Positions 1-12,300 of a stretch of 64,000 nt of DNA are shown here, piece by piece. Numbering within the stretch: the stretch's first letter is position 1; the number at the start of each line of letters is the position of its first letter. The translations under genes were made by a program, and so were the position numbers. Below the pieces are notes generated by a model. The model did not search any database and was not told where the DNA came from. It worked only from the letters and a program-made list of their open reading frames with translations. Source of the stretch: Pseudomonas maumuensis (GTDB lineage: Bacteria; Pseudomonadota; Gammaproteobacteria; Pseudomonadales; Pseudomonadaceae); contig NZ_CP077077.1 of the NCBI RefSeq assembly GCF_019139675.1, forward strand, positions 2,604,001 through 2,668,000. The letters run 5' to 3'.

Positions 1-137
1 TGACGCAGCGCCTTGGCGTAGCTGTGGGGCGGTAGGCTGGGCGGTGCGGGTTGCCGGTCACGCCACAGGTAACTGATCGCGGCGGGCAGTACAAGCAGGA
101 GCAGCAGGGCGATCAGCAGAAGGTGACGTCTGGGCAT
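1..137 (-). CDS. N-terminal fragment of an exported or membrane-anchored protein (runs off the window)
   Basis: The minus strand opens at an ATG at 137 and stays open to the window edge, giving about 45 residues. The start is MPRRHLLLIALLLLLVLPAA, a basic n-region followed by an uninterrupted Leu-rich hydrophobic core. A short polar and proline-rich stretch (WRDRQPAPPSLPPHSYAKAL) follows. This is typical of an uncleaved signal anchor or a signal peptide. It is divergent from xtlB, with a 252-nt shared upstream region. Too little is present to name a family. The start is supported only by a weak GGAC-type ribosome binding site. Confidence 0.5.
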   Translation of the reverse strand, partial: MPRRHLLLIALLLLLVLPAAISYLWRDRQPAPPSLPPHSYAKALR

Positions 138-341
138 CTCACGGTCCGTAATGGCGGTATGGCAGAGCTTGGGGCAGGCGGGTGGTAATTGCAACGCTCA
201 GCCCCACAGCGACCGGGTGCTGGGCGGTGGTTGTACAGCGCCCATCAGATCGGGCGCGAGCACATCCCGTCTTTTCTGCAAAGTTCCCTGGCGGTCCTGC
301 CGTTGTCCCCACTTCCCATGTCAGCCCGCCTACCCGCGATC

Positions 342-375
342 CTTTAGCGTTCCGAGCATTTCCGACTGGCTAAAG
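342..375 (+). promoter_or_regulatory. 7-bp inverted repeat in the xtlB leader or promoter
   Basis: CTTTAGC (342-348) and GCTAAAG (369-375) form a perfect 7-bp inverted repeat with a 20-nt spacer, ending just before the xtlB ribosome binding site. The whole 138-389 gap must carry the xtlB promoter, but no convincing -35/-10 pair was seen. The repeat could be a LuxR-type operator or one arm of an mRNA structure. Its right arm overlaps the GGA hairpin at 373-385, so the two folds would exclude each other. Confidence 0.35.
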
Positions 376-385
376 CAGGATGCTT
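373..385 (+). promoter_or_regulatory. GGA-loop hairpin over the xtlB ribosome binding site (candidate RsmA/RsmE site)
   Basis: AAGCA (373-377) and TGCTT (381-385) pair perfectly around a GGA loop (378-380). The AGGA at 377-380 is also the only good Shine-Dalgarno sequence for the xtlB ATG at 390, at a 9-nt spacing. RsmA/CsrA proteins bind GGA in hairpin loops at ribosome binding sites. The Gac/Rsm cascade is known to control several Pseudomonas lipopeptides. The core lacks one base of the full CANGGANG consensus, so binding is inferred. Confidence 0.5.
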
Positions 386-389
386 ACCA

Positions 390-3300
390 ATGCTCTTCAG
401 CGAACTCATGGCAGTGCTCTCCACCCGTGCAATCCGACTCCTGCGCGAGGAGGCCGACCTGATCGTCGAGGGCGATGACGGCACCCTCGATGACGCGCTG
501 TGGGACGCACTGGCGGCTCACAAGCCAGCGCTGCTGGAGATGCTCGCGGGACTGGAGGACGGTTGGCTGAGTCCGGCGTTTCGCATCACCCCCGACATGT
601 TGCCCCTGGCCGGGCTCGATCAGGCTGCCATCGACCGTATCGTCGCCACCGTGCCTGGGGGCGCGGCGAATCTGCAGGACATCTACCCGTTGGCGCCGCT
701 GCAGGAGGGCATGCTCTACCACCACCTCACGGCCGCGGAGGGCGACCCCTATGTGCTGCAGGCCCAGCTGCGCTTCGCCAGCCCGGCGCACCTGCAGGCG
801 TTCGCCGAGGCGCTCGACTGGGTGATCCAGCGCCATGACATCCTGCGCACGGCACTGGCCTGGGAATACCTGGACCAGCCGCTGCAGGTGGTGTGGCGCA
901 AGGCGCCGCTGGCGTGCGAGGCAGTCGGGATCCTGGACAGTGACGAGCCGCTGGAGCAACTGCGCGCCCGTTTCGACTCGCGCCATTACCGCATGGACCT
1001 GGCCCAGGCCCCCTTGCTGCGCCTGGTGCATGGCCAGGGTCGCGATGGCCGGGTGCAGGGCTTGCTGCTGTTCCACCACACAGTTATGGATCACACCGGC
1101 CTGGACATCGTGCGCCGGGAGATCCACGCCTATCTCGCCGGTGACAGCGAGCGACTGCCAGCCCCGGTACCGTTCCGTGATCTGCTGGCCAGGAGCCGCC
1201 AGGCGCAGGACGAACAGGCCCACGAAGCGTTCTTTGGCGCCATGCTGGCCGATATCGACGCACCGACCCTGGCCTTCGGCGTCCAGGAGGTGGCCGGCCA
1301 GCCCATGGAGGAAGCCCGGATCACCCTGGCGCCCGGCCTCAGCCAACGTCTGCGCGCCCAGGCCCGGTCGCTCGGGGTCAGCCCGGCCAGCATCATGCAT
1401 CTGGGGCTGGCGCGTCTGTTGGGGGCGTGGTCCGGGCGCGAGTCGGTGGTGTTCGGCAGCGTGCTGCTGGGGCGCATGGCGGCGGGCGAGGGCGGCGAAC
1501 ACGCCCTCGGGATGTTCATCAATACCTTGCCGCTGCGTGTCGATCTGCAGGGGCAGGGTGTGCGGGATGCACTGTTGCTGACCCACCGCCAGCTGACGAC
1601 ATTGCTCGACCATGAACAGGCGCCGCTGGCCCTGGCTCAGCGTTGCAGCGCTGTGGTGGCGCCGATGCCACTGTTCAACAGCATGCTCAACTATCGCCAC
1701 AGCGCCGCAGGCGACGCCGCTGCGGTTATCGCGGTAGCTCCGGGCATCGATGTGGTCGGCACCGAGGAGCGCACCAACTATCCCTTCAACCTGGCGGTCG
1801 ATGACCTGGGTGAAGACCTGCGCCTGACGGTCCAGGCCCTCGCCGAATGGGGTGCCGAACGACTTTGCGGGCAACTGCGACAGGTGTTCGAGGGGCTGGT
1901 GGAGGCGCTCGAGCGCACCCCCGATCTGCCCGTGCTGGCGCTGCCGGTGCTGCCGCCCGAGGAGCGTCATCGACTGCTGACCGGCTGCAACAATACGGCC
2001 ACCGAACACGACCTCGATCAGCCGCTGCACGCATTGTTCGAGCGCCAGGCGCTGCTGCATCCGCAGGCGGTGGCCGTGGAGGCGGAAGGTGAACGGTTGT
2101 CCTATCGCCAGCTCAACGAACAGGCCAACCGCCTGGCCCATCATTTGATCGCGCTGGGTGTGCGCCCCGACGACCGGGTGGCGATCTGCCTCGAGCGTGG
2201 CCCGTCGATGGTGGTCGGCCTGCTGGCCATCCTCAAGGCCGGTGGCGCCTATGTGCCGGTGGACCCAAGCTACCCCGCCGAGCGCATCCGCCACATGCTC
2301 GCCGACAGCGCGCCGCTGGCGGTGCTGGTGCATGCCGCCACCCGCGAGGTGCCAGGCCAGTTGGCCGTGCCGCGGGTCGACCTTGACCGACCTGACTGGG
2401 AAACCCTGCCAGCGACCGATCCCCGGGTGTCGGAACTGACCCCGCGGCATCTGGCCTATGTAATCTACACCTCCGGTTCCACCGGCCAGCCCAAGGGGGT
2501 GATGGTCGAGCACCGCAGCGTGGTCAACCTGGTGCAGTGGAGTGCCGGGCTATGTCCAGCGACTGCGGACGGCGCGGTGTTGCACAAGACCCCGATCAGT
2601 TTCGACGCCTCGGTGTGGGAGCTGTTCTGGCCGCTGGGCAGCGGCCTGCGCCTGGTGCTGGCGCGGCCGGACGGCCAGCGTGACGCGGACTATGTGGCGC
2701 GGCGGATCATCGAGTCCAGGGTCAGCGTGGTGCAGTTCGTGCCGGCGCTGCTGCAACAGTTCCTCGAGCAGGCGCGCAGCGCGCAGTGCAGCAGCCTCAC
2801 CGACATCGTCTGCGGCGGTGGCGAGCTGACCGAAGCCCTGGTGCGCCAGGTACGCGAGCGCCTGCCGCAGGTGCGCCTGCACAACGTCTACGGCCCCACC
2901 GAAACCACGGTCGATTGCAGCGTCTGCACCCTGGAGCCCGATCAGCCCGTGCCGGAAGGCGCGCTGCCGATAGGCCGGCCGATCGACAACACTCGCCTGT
3001 ACGTACTGGACGGCGCGGACCAGCCGCTGCCCTGGGGCGTGGCCGGGCACCTGCACATCGGTGGCGTGGGGGTAGCGCGTGGCTACCTGGGCTTGGCCGA
3101 GCAACAGGCCGAACGCTTCATCGACAGCCCGTTCGTGCGCGGCGAGCGCCTGTACCGCAGCGGTGACCTGGTGCGCCAGCGCGCTGACGGTTCGTTGCAG
3201 TTCCTCGGTCGCAACGACCACCAGGTCAAGCTGCGCGGCCTGCGTATCGAACCGGGCGAGATCGAAGCCTGCCTGAACCGCGTGGACGGCGTGCGCGAGG

Positions 3301-6300
3301 CGCTGGTGCTGGTCCACGAACACCCGCACAGCGGCCAGCGGCTGGTGGCCTACCACACTGGCCAGGATCACGCCGCGCAGTACCTGCGCGAGCGTCTGCT
3401 GGAGCAGCTGCCGGAATACATGGTGCCGGCACTGTTCATCCACCTCGATGGCATGCCGCTGACGCCCAACGGCAAGGTCGACCGCAAGGCCCTGCCGACC
3501 CCCGAAGCGCCGGTGCGCCAGTACCAGGCGCCCCAGGGCCCGATCGAGACTGCCCTGGCGACGATCTGGGCGGACCTGCTGGGTGTCGGGCCAGTGGGGC
3601 GTGACGACAACTTCTTCGAGTTGGGCGGCCATTCGCTGCTGGCGGTACGCTTGGTGGAGCGCATGCGCCAGCAGGCGCTGGCGGCCGATGTGCGGGTGCT
3701 GTTCAGCCAGCCCACGCTGGCCGCGTTGGCGGCGTCTGTGGGTGGCCAGGCCGCCGTCGAGGTGCCGGCCAACCGTATCCCGGCAGGCTGCACGCGGATC
3801 ACCGCGGACATGCTGCCCCTGGCCGGCCTCGACCAGGACGCCATCGACACACTGGCGCGGCAGATCCCCGGTGGCGCGGCCAATATCCAGGACATCTACG
3901 GTCTGGCGCCGTTGCAGCAGGGCATTCTCTATCATCACCTGGCCAGCGAAGGCGCCGACCCCTATGTGGTGCAGGCGCGTTTCGCCTTTGCCGGGCAGGC
4001 CGAGCTGGACGCCTTCGTCGCCGCGCTGAACCAGGTCATCGCCCGTCACGATATCCTGCGCACCAGCCTGCATTGGCAGGGCCTTGACGAGGCGGTGCAG
4101 GTGGTCTGGCGCGAGGCGCCGCTGCTGCTGAGCCCGGCGCTGGAAACGCCACGGCTCGACCTCGGCCAGGCACCCTTGCTGCGCCTGAGCAGCCAGCGCC
4201 AGGCCGGACGCCTGGAGGCGACCCTGCTGCTGCATCATATTCTTGTCGACCACACCGCCGTGGAGCAGCTGATGCTCGAGGTGGGGGCACTACTGCAAGG
4301 CTCCGCAGAGCTGCCGGCCAGTATCCCGTATCGCAACTACGTGGCCCAGGCACGCCTTGGCGCGGACCCTCAGGCCGACGAAGCACTGTTCCGCGAGCTG
4401 CTGGGCGATATCGACGAACCGACCGAAGCATTCGGCCTGCGCGAGGCGATGGCCGAGGTACATTCGCTGGGTGAAAGCCGCTGGCCATTGGAGCCGGCGC
4501 TGGTCGCACGCCTGCGCGGGCAGGCCAGGGCGCTGGGGGTCAGTGTCGCCAGCCTGGTACACCAGGCCTGGGGCCAGGTGCTGGCGCAGATGTCCGGACG
4601 CGAAGAGGTGGTGTTCGGCACCGTGCTGCTCGGTCGCCTGCAGGGCGGCGAGGGCGCCGACCGGGCGCTGGGCATGTTCATCAATACCTTGCCGCTGCGA
4701 GTCAGCGTGGGGGCTGCAGGCGTGGCCGAGGGCGTGCGCCTGACCCACCAGCGTCTGGCGCGCCTGCTGGCCCATGAACAGGCCTCCCTGGCCCTGGCCC
4801 AGCGCTGCAGCGGCGTGCCGGCCTCGCAGGCGCTGTTCAGCAGCCTGCTGAACTATCGCCACAGTGCTGGCCAGCCTGCGCAGGGGCCGGTCTGGGCGGG
4901 GATCGAACTGCTGGCCGCGCAGGAGCGCAGCAACTACCCGCTGGTGGTCAGCGTCGATGACTATGGGGATGATTTGCGGTTGACGGTGCAGGCCGTGGCG
5001 TCGGTTGATGGCGAGCGCGTGTGCCGCTTGCTGCAGTGGGCCTTGACGCAGTTGGTCACGGCGCTGGAACAGGCGCCGCAGGTCGCGCTGCACAGCCTGC
5101 ATGGGTTGCCCACGGTCGAGCGCGATTGCGTGCTGGGTCGCTTCAATGCCACGGCACGCGACTACCCGCGCGACCTGGCCGCCCACCGGCTGTTCGAAGC
5201 CCACGCCACGAGCACGCCCGAGGCACTCGCGGTGATCCACGGTGAACACCAGTGGAGCTATGCCCAGCTCGATGACCAGGCCAATCGCCTGGCAGTCTAC
5301 CTGCTCGAGCAGGGCATGCGTGCCGGTGATCGCGTGGCCTTGCTGCTGCCACGCTCCTTCGACCTGTTGGCGTCCCAGTTGGCGGTGAGCAAGTGTGCGG
5401 CAGTGTTCGTGCCGCTGGACGGCAATGCCCCGGTCGAACGTCAGGCGTTCATGGTCGCCGACAGCGGGGCGGCGTTGCTGCTCACCCACAGCGACCAGCC
5501 CGAAGTGGCGGGCGCGCGCCGGATCGAACTCGACCGGCTCGACCTGAGCACCTATGCGGCTGCGCCGCTGGGGTTGGCGGTGGACGCCGGCAGCGCGGCG
5601 TACATCATGTACACCTCCGGCTCCACCGGCACGCCGAAGGGCGTGCAGGTGCCGCACCGGGCTATCGTGCGCCTGGTGATCAACAACGGTTTTGCCGACT
5701 TCAACCACCAGGACCGGGTGGCGTTCGCCTCCAACCCGGCGTTCGACGCCAGCACCCTGGAAGTCTGGGCGCCGCTGCTCAACGGCGGCGCGGTGGTAGT
5801 GATCGACCAGGACACGGTGCTGTCGCGCCAGGGCCTGCGCGAAGTGCTGCTGGATCAGGGCGTCACCGTGCTGTGGCTGACCGCAGGCCTGTTCCACCAG
5901 TTCGCTGACGACCTGCTGCCGGCGTTGCGTGGCCTGCGTTACCTGATGGTCGGTGGCGACGTGCTGGACCCGGCAGTGATCGCCCGGGTGCTGCGCGATG
6001 GCGCGCCGCAACACCTGCTCAATGGCTACGGCCCGACCGAGGCCACCACCTTCAGCACCACCCACGAAATCACTGCGGTGGGTGAGGGCAGCATTCCCAT
6101 CGGCAAACCGATCGGCAACAGCCGCTGCTACGTGCTCGATGCCCGCCAGCAACTGCTGCCGGTAGGAGCGGTGGGCGAGCTGTACATCGCTGGCGACGGC
6201 GTGGCCCTGGGTTACCTGGGCCAGCCAGAGCTGACGGCCGAGCGCTTCCTGCCCGATCCGTTCAACGGCGGCACCATGTACCGCAGTGGTGACCTGGTCA

Positions 6301-9300
6301 GTTGGCAGGCCGACGGCACCCTGCGTTACCTGGGCCGTGCCGACCAGCAAATCAAGCTGCGCGGCTTCCGCATCGAACTGGGCGAAATCGAGGCGCGCCT
6401 GGGCGAATGCCCGGGCGTGCGCGACGCGGCGTTGATCGTGCGCGAAGACGCGCCGGGAGACAAACGCCTGGTGGCGTACTTCACCGGCGAGATCCCGGCC
6501 ATCGGCGAACTGCACGAGCGTCTGCAAGGTGTGCTGCCGGACTACATGCTGCCGTCGGCTTATGTGCGACTTGAAGCCTTGCCATTGACCGCCAACGGCA
6601 AGCTCGACCGCCGTGCGCTGCCGCAGCCGGGCAGCGAAGCCGTGGTCAGCCGCGCCTTCGAGGCGCCGCAGGGCGAGGTGGAGACGGCACTGGCCACGAT
6701 CTGGGCCGAGGTGCTCAAGGTCGAGCAGATCGGTCGCCAAGATCACTTCTTCGAACTGGGCGGCCACTCGCTGCTGGCGGTGAGCCTGGTCGAGCGCATG
6801 CGCAAGGCCGGCCTGGCTGCCGATGTGCGCGTGCTGTTCGCCCAGCCGACCCTAGCCGCGCTGGCGGCGGCGGTGGGCTCTGGACGAGAGGTGGCCGTAC
6901 CCGAAAACCGTGTCCCCCACGATGCGATCCGGATTACGCCAGAGATGCTCAGCCTGATCGAACTGGACCAGGCCAGCATCGACCGCATCGTCGCCAGCGT
7001 GCCGGGCGGCGCTGCCAATGTGCAGGAGATCTACCCGCTGGCGCCGTTGCAGGCGGGCATCCTCTATCACCACCTGAGCGCCGAGCAGGGCGACCCGTAC
7101 CTGCTGCAGTCGCGCCTGGCCTTTGACAGCCTCGAGCGCCTGCGTAGCTGGGCAGCGGCCTTGCAACAGGTCATCGACCGCCACGACATCCTGCGCACTT
7201 CGGTGGTCTGGGAAGGCCTGGCGGAACCAGTGCAGGTGGTCTGGCGCCAGGCCAACCTGGCGGTAAGCGAAGTCACCGGCCTGGGTGAGGAGTTCGTGAT
7301 CGAGCAGTTGCTGGCGCGTTTCGATGCCCGCCAGCAGCGTCTGGACCTGACCCGGGCGCCCTTGCTGCGGCTGGTCTATGCCGAGGATCCGCGCCAGGGC
7401 GAGTGGGTGGCGCTGTTGCAGTTCCACCACCTGACCCTCGACCACGCCGCCATGGCCGTGGTCGGCGAGGAGATGCAGGCGCTGCTGGATGGGCGTGGCG
7501 CCACGCTGCCTGCCGCGGTGCCGTATCGCAATTATGTCGCCCAGGTCTGCCTGGGCGCCGATCAGGCCAGCCATGAGGCGTTCTTCCGCGCCCAGTTGGG
7601 GGATGTCGACGAACCGACCCTGCCCTTTGGCCTGGCCGATGTGCAGGGCGATGGCGGGCGGGTCGAGCATGCCGCCCTGATGCTGCCTGACGCCCTGGCC
7701 CAAGGCCTGCGCGAGCAGGCCCGGCAGCGCGGCGTCAGCGCCGCGAGCCTGGTGCATCTGGCCTGGGCCCGGGTGGTGGGCGTGCTGGCAGGGCGTCGCG
7801 ATGTGGTGTTCGGCACCGTATTGATGGGCCGCCTGCAAGCCGGCGAGGGCGCCGACCGCGCCCTGGGCATGTTCATCAACACCCTGCCACTGCGGGTGGA
7901 CACCGCGCTGCCGCTGGAGCAGGCCGTGCGCGTCACTCATCAGCGCTTGTCGGCCCTGCTCGGTCACGAGCATGCGCCCTTGGCGCTGGCCCAGCGTTGC
8001 AGTGGGGTGGCAGCCTCGTCGCCACTGTTCAGCGCTTTGCTCAACTACCGGCACAGCGCCGAGGCAGCGGCCCGGGACGGTGAAGGTATCTGGCAGGGTG
8101 TGCGCCTGCTGGGCGGCGAGGAGCGCAGCAACTACCCGCTGACCCTGAGCGTCGATGACCTGGGCGAGGGTTTCTCGCTGAGCGTGCTGGCCGCCGAGGG
8201 GTTGCCCGCGGCGCAGGTCGGCACGTGGATGGTCAATACGCTAGGCCAGCTGTTGCAGGCGCTGGAGCGGGCGCCGGGCCAGGGACTCGATCATCTGCCG
8301 ATGCTGGATGACGAGGCTTTGCGCCAGATTGTGGAGGGCTTCAACGCCACTGCCGTCAATTATCCGCAAGGGCACACCGTGCATGCGCTGGTCGAGGCCC
8401 AGGCGCCCGAGGCGCTGGCCGTGGTGCAGGGCGAGGAGGGCTTGAGCTATGGCGAGTTGAACCTGCGCGCCAATCGCCTGGCTCATCACCTGATCGAGCG
8501 TGGCGTGGTGCTGGGCGACCGCGTTGCGCTGTGCCTGCCGCGCGGTCCGCAGCGGCTGGTGGCGATGCTGGCCGTGCTCAAGGCCGGCGCGGCCTATGTG
8601 CCGGTCGATCCGGGCTATCCGGCGGAGCGCATTGCCTATTTGCTCAGTGACAGCGCGCCGACGCTGGTGCTGGTCGAATCGAGTACTGAGTCGCTGGTGG
8701 GCGAGGTGGCCAAGGTTGTGCTGGATGGCGATGACTGGGCTCATGAAGCCGACAGCAACCCTGTCGTCACCGGTCTGGATGCGGACCAGCTGGCCTATGT
8801 GATCTACACCTCCGGTTCCACCGGCCAGCCCAAGGGGGTGATGGTCGAGCATCGCACCTTGGCCAACCTGGTCCACTGGCATTGCCAGGCCTTCGATCTG
8901 GGCGCCGGCAGCCACACCTCCAGTGTCGCCGGCTTCGGCTTCGACGCCATGGCCTGGGAGGCCTGGCCGGCGCTGTGCGCCGGGGCGGTGCTACACCTGC
9001 CGCCGGCGCAGATCGGCGGTGAACATGTCGATGAGCTGCTCGACTGGTGGCTGCAGCAGCCGCTGCAGGTCAGCTTCCTGCCGACCCCGGTGGCCGAGCA
9101 GGCGCTGCGCCGCGAACGCCAGCACCCGACCCTGCGCACCTTACTGGTCGGTGGTGATCGCTTGCGCCAGTTCGACCGCGATCCGGGCTTCGTGCTGGTC
9201 AACAACTACGGCCCGACCGAGACCACGGTGGTCGCGACGTCCGGTCAACTGCAACCGGGCGGCGCACTGCATATCGGCAAGCCGACCGCCAATACCCGTG

Positions 9301-12300
9301 TCTATGTGCTGGATGAGCAGCACCAGCCGGTGCCGGTCGGTGTGACCGGCGAGCTGTACATCGGTGGCGCGCAGGTCGCCCGTGGCTACTTCAACCGCCC
9401 CGACCTTACCGCCGAGCGTTTCCTCGACGACCCGTTCGCCGCAGGCCGGATGTACCGTACCGGCGACCTGGTGCGCTGGAACGCCGACGGCACCCTGGAC
9501 TACCAGGGGCGCAACGACGACCAGGTGAAGATCCGCGGCGTGCGGGTCGAACTGGGCGAGATCGAGGCCGCGCTCAAGGCCCAGCCGGGCATCGCCGATG
9601 CCGTGGTGCTGGTACGCGACGAGCGCCTGCTGGCGTGGTTTACCGAAGCGGCAACGGTCGATATCGAGCGCCTGCGCGAGGGCTTGCAGGCCAGCCTGCC
9701 GGCGCATCTGCTGCCGCAAGCCTTGGTGCGCCTGAACGCACTGCCACTGACCAGCCACGGCAAGCTAGACCGCAAGGCGCTGCCGCAACCGGCCATGCTT
9801 GCCGCTCAGGACTACGTTATGCCGCAAGGTCCTGTGGAAACCGCCATCGCCGCGCTCTGGGCCGAGGTGCTGGGTATCGAGCAGGTTGGTCGCCACGACA
9901 ACTTCTTCGAACTGGGCGGCCACTCGCTGCTGGCGGTGACCCTCACCGCGCGCCTGCGCCAGGCCGGCCTGCAGGCCGACGTGCGCACCCTGTTCGGCCA
10001 GCCGACGGTGGCGGCGCTGGCGGCGACCCTGGGCCAGGGCCATCAGGTCGAGGTCCCGGCCAACCGGATCCCGGCCGGCTGCACCCGGATCACCCCGGAC
10101 ATGCTGCCCCTGGTGGAGCTGGAACCGGCCGCCATCGAGCGCATCGTCGCCACGGTGCCGGGCGGCGCGGCCAACGTGCAGGACATCTACCCGTTGGCGC
10201 CGTTGCAGGAGGGCATCCTCTACCACCACCTCAGCTCGCCGGAGCGCGACCCCTATGTGCTGCAATCGGCCATAGCCTTCGACAGCCTGGCGCGGCTCGA
10301 AGCCTTCGCCGGTGCGCTGCGCCGGGCCATTGCCCGCTACGACGTGCTGCGTACCGCCGTGCTCTGGGAGGGCCTGGCGCAACCGCTGCAGGTGGTTTGG
10401 CGCGAGGCGCCGTTGCTGGTCGCACCGCTCGAAGGGCAGGACCTGCAACGCCTGGACCTGAGCCAGGCACCGCTGATTCGCCTGCTGTACAGCGCCGATG
10501 CCGGCAGCCAACGGGTCGAGGCACTGCTGCAGTTCCACCATATCGTCCTCGACCACACCGCCCTGGAGATCATCGGCGCGGAACTGCTGGGCTACCTGCA
10601 AGGCACCACGGCACCGCTGCAGGCCCCGGTGCCTTACCGCAACTACGTGGCCCAGGCGCGCCTGGGCGTGAGCCAGGCCGAGCACGAGGCGTTCTTCCGT
10701 GAACTGCTGGGTGATATCGACGAGCCGACGCTGCCCTATGGCCTGAGCGACGTGCAGGGCGATGGCCAGGCTATCGAGGAAGCCCAGCTGTGGCTCGACG
10801 AGACGCTGGCCGCGCGGCTGCGCCAGCAGGCCCGGCAACTGGGCACCAGCCCCGCGAGCCTGTTCCACCTGGCCTTCGCCCGCCTGCTGGCCGCCACCAG
10901 TGGCCGCGACAGCGTGGTGTTCGGCACCGTGCTGCTGGGCCGGCTGGAGGCCGGCGAGGGTGCCGAGCGGGCGCTGGGCATGTTCATCAATACCCTGCCG
11001 CTGCGCCTGGACCTGCAGGGCGCGGCCCTGCCCGAAGCGGTGCGCCAGACCCAGCAGCGCCTGAGCGCATTGCTGGTCCACGAGCACGCGTCGCTGGCCT
11101 TGGCCCAGCGTTGCAGCGGCGTACCGGCGCCGGCGCCGCTGTTCAGCGCCATGCTCAACTACCGCCACGGCCAGGAGGCCAGCGAAGCCCGGCGCCTGGA
11201 CTGGCAGGGCATCGAGTTCCTCGACGGCCAGGAGCGCAGCAACTACCCGCTGAGCCTCAGCGTGGACGACATGGGCCAAGGGTTCCGCCTGGTGGCCATG
11301 ACCCCGGCGGCGGTTGGCGCCCAGCGGGTCTGCGGGCAGCTGCGGCAGGTACTGCTGGCGTTGGTCGAAGGCCTGGAGGCACAAGCCGGGCAGACGGTGC
11401 TACAACTGCCGGTGCTGCAGGACGAGGAACGCGCCTACCTGTTGCAGGGCTGCAACGCCACGGCGCGGGCCAATGATTCCGAGCAGCCGATCCAGGCGCT
11501 GTTCGAGCGGCAGGCAGCACGCGTCCCCGAAGCGATTGCCGTGCATGCTGAAGCGGGGCAACTGAGCTACCGCGAGCTCAACGCCCAGGCCAACCGCCTG
11601 GCGCATCACCTGATCGCGCTGGGCGTGCAGCCCGATGACCGGGTGGCGATCTGCGTCGAGCGCGGCCTGTCATTGGTGATCGGCCTGCTGGCGATCCTCA
11701 AGGCCGGTGGCGCCTATGTACCGCTCGACCCGGACTATCCGGCTGAGCGCCTCGGCCACATGCTCGCCGACAGCCAGCCGCGGGCATTGCTGGTGCAACA
11801 GGCGACCCGCGCCCTGGTGGGTTCGTCGGCGACGTTGGTCGACCTCGATCAGTCGACTTGGGGCGACCTGCCGGACAGCAATCCGCAGGTGCCTGGCCTG
11901 ATTTCGCAGCACCTGGCTTACGTGATCTACACCTCTGGCTCTACTGGCGTGCCCAAGGGGGTGATGGTCGAGCACCGCAACGTGGTCAACCTGGTGCATT
12001 GGAGCGCCGGGCTGTTCCCGAGCGAAGGCGCGGTGCTGCACAAGACCCCGGTGAGCTTCGACGCCTCGGTGTGGGAGCTGTTCTGGCCGCTGTGCAGCGG
12101 GCTGCGCCTGGTGCTGGCGCGTCCGGATGGCCAGCGCGACCCGCAGTACCTGGTGGGGCTGATCGAACGGCAGCAGGTGAAGGTGGTGCAGTTCGTGCCG
12201 GCCTTGCTGCAGCAATTCCTCGACGAGGACGCCAGCGCCGCCTGCGCCAGCCTTACCGACATCGTCTGCGGTGGTGGCGAGCTGACCGAAGCCCTGGCCC

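Noticed and set aside
138..341. Short open frames (for example starting 151 and 182) before xtlB
   Set aside because: They have no ribosome binding sites or recognisable protein features, and they overlap in different frames in a divergent promoter region.
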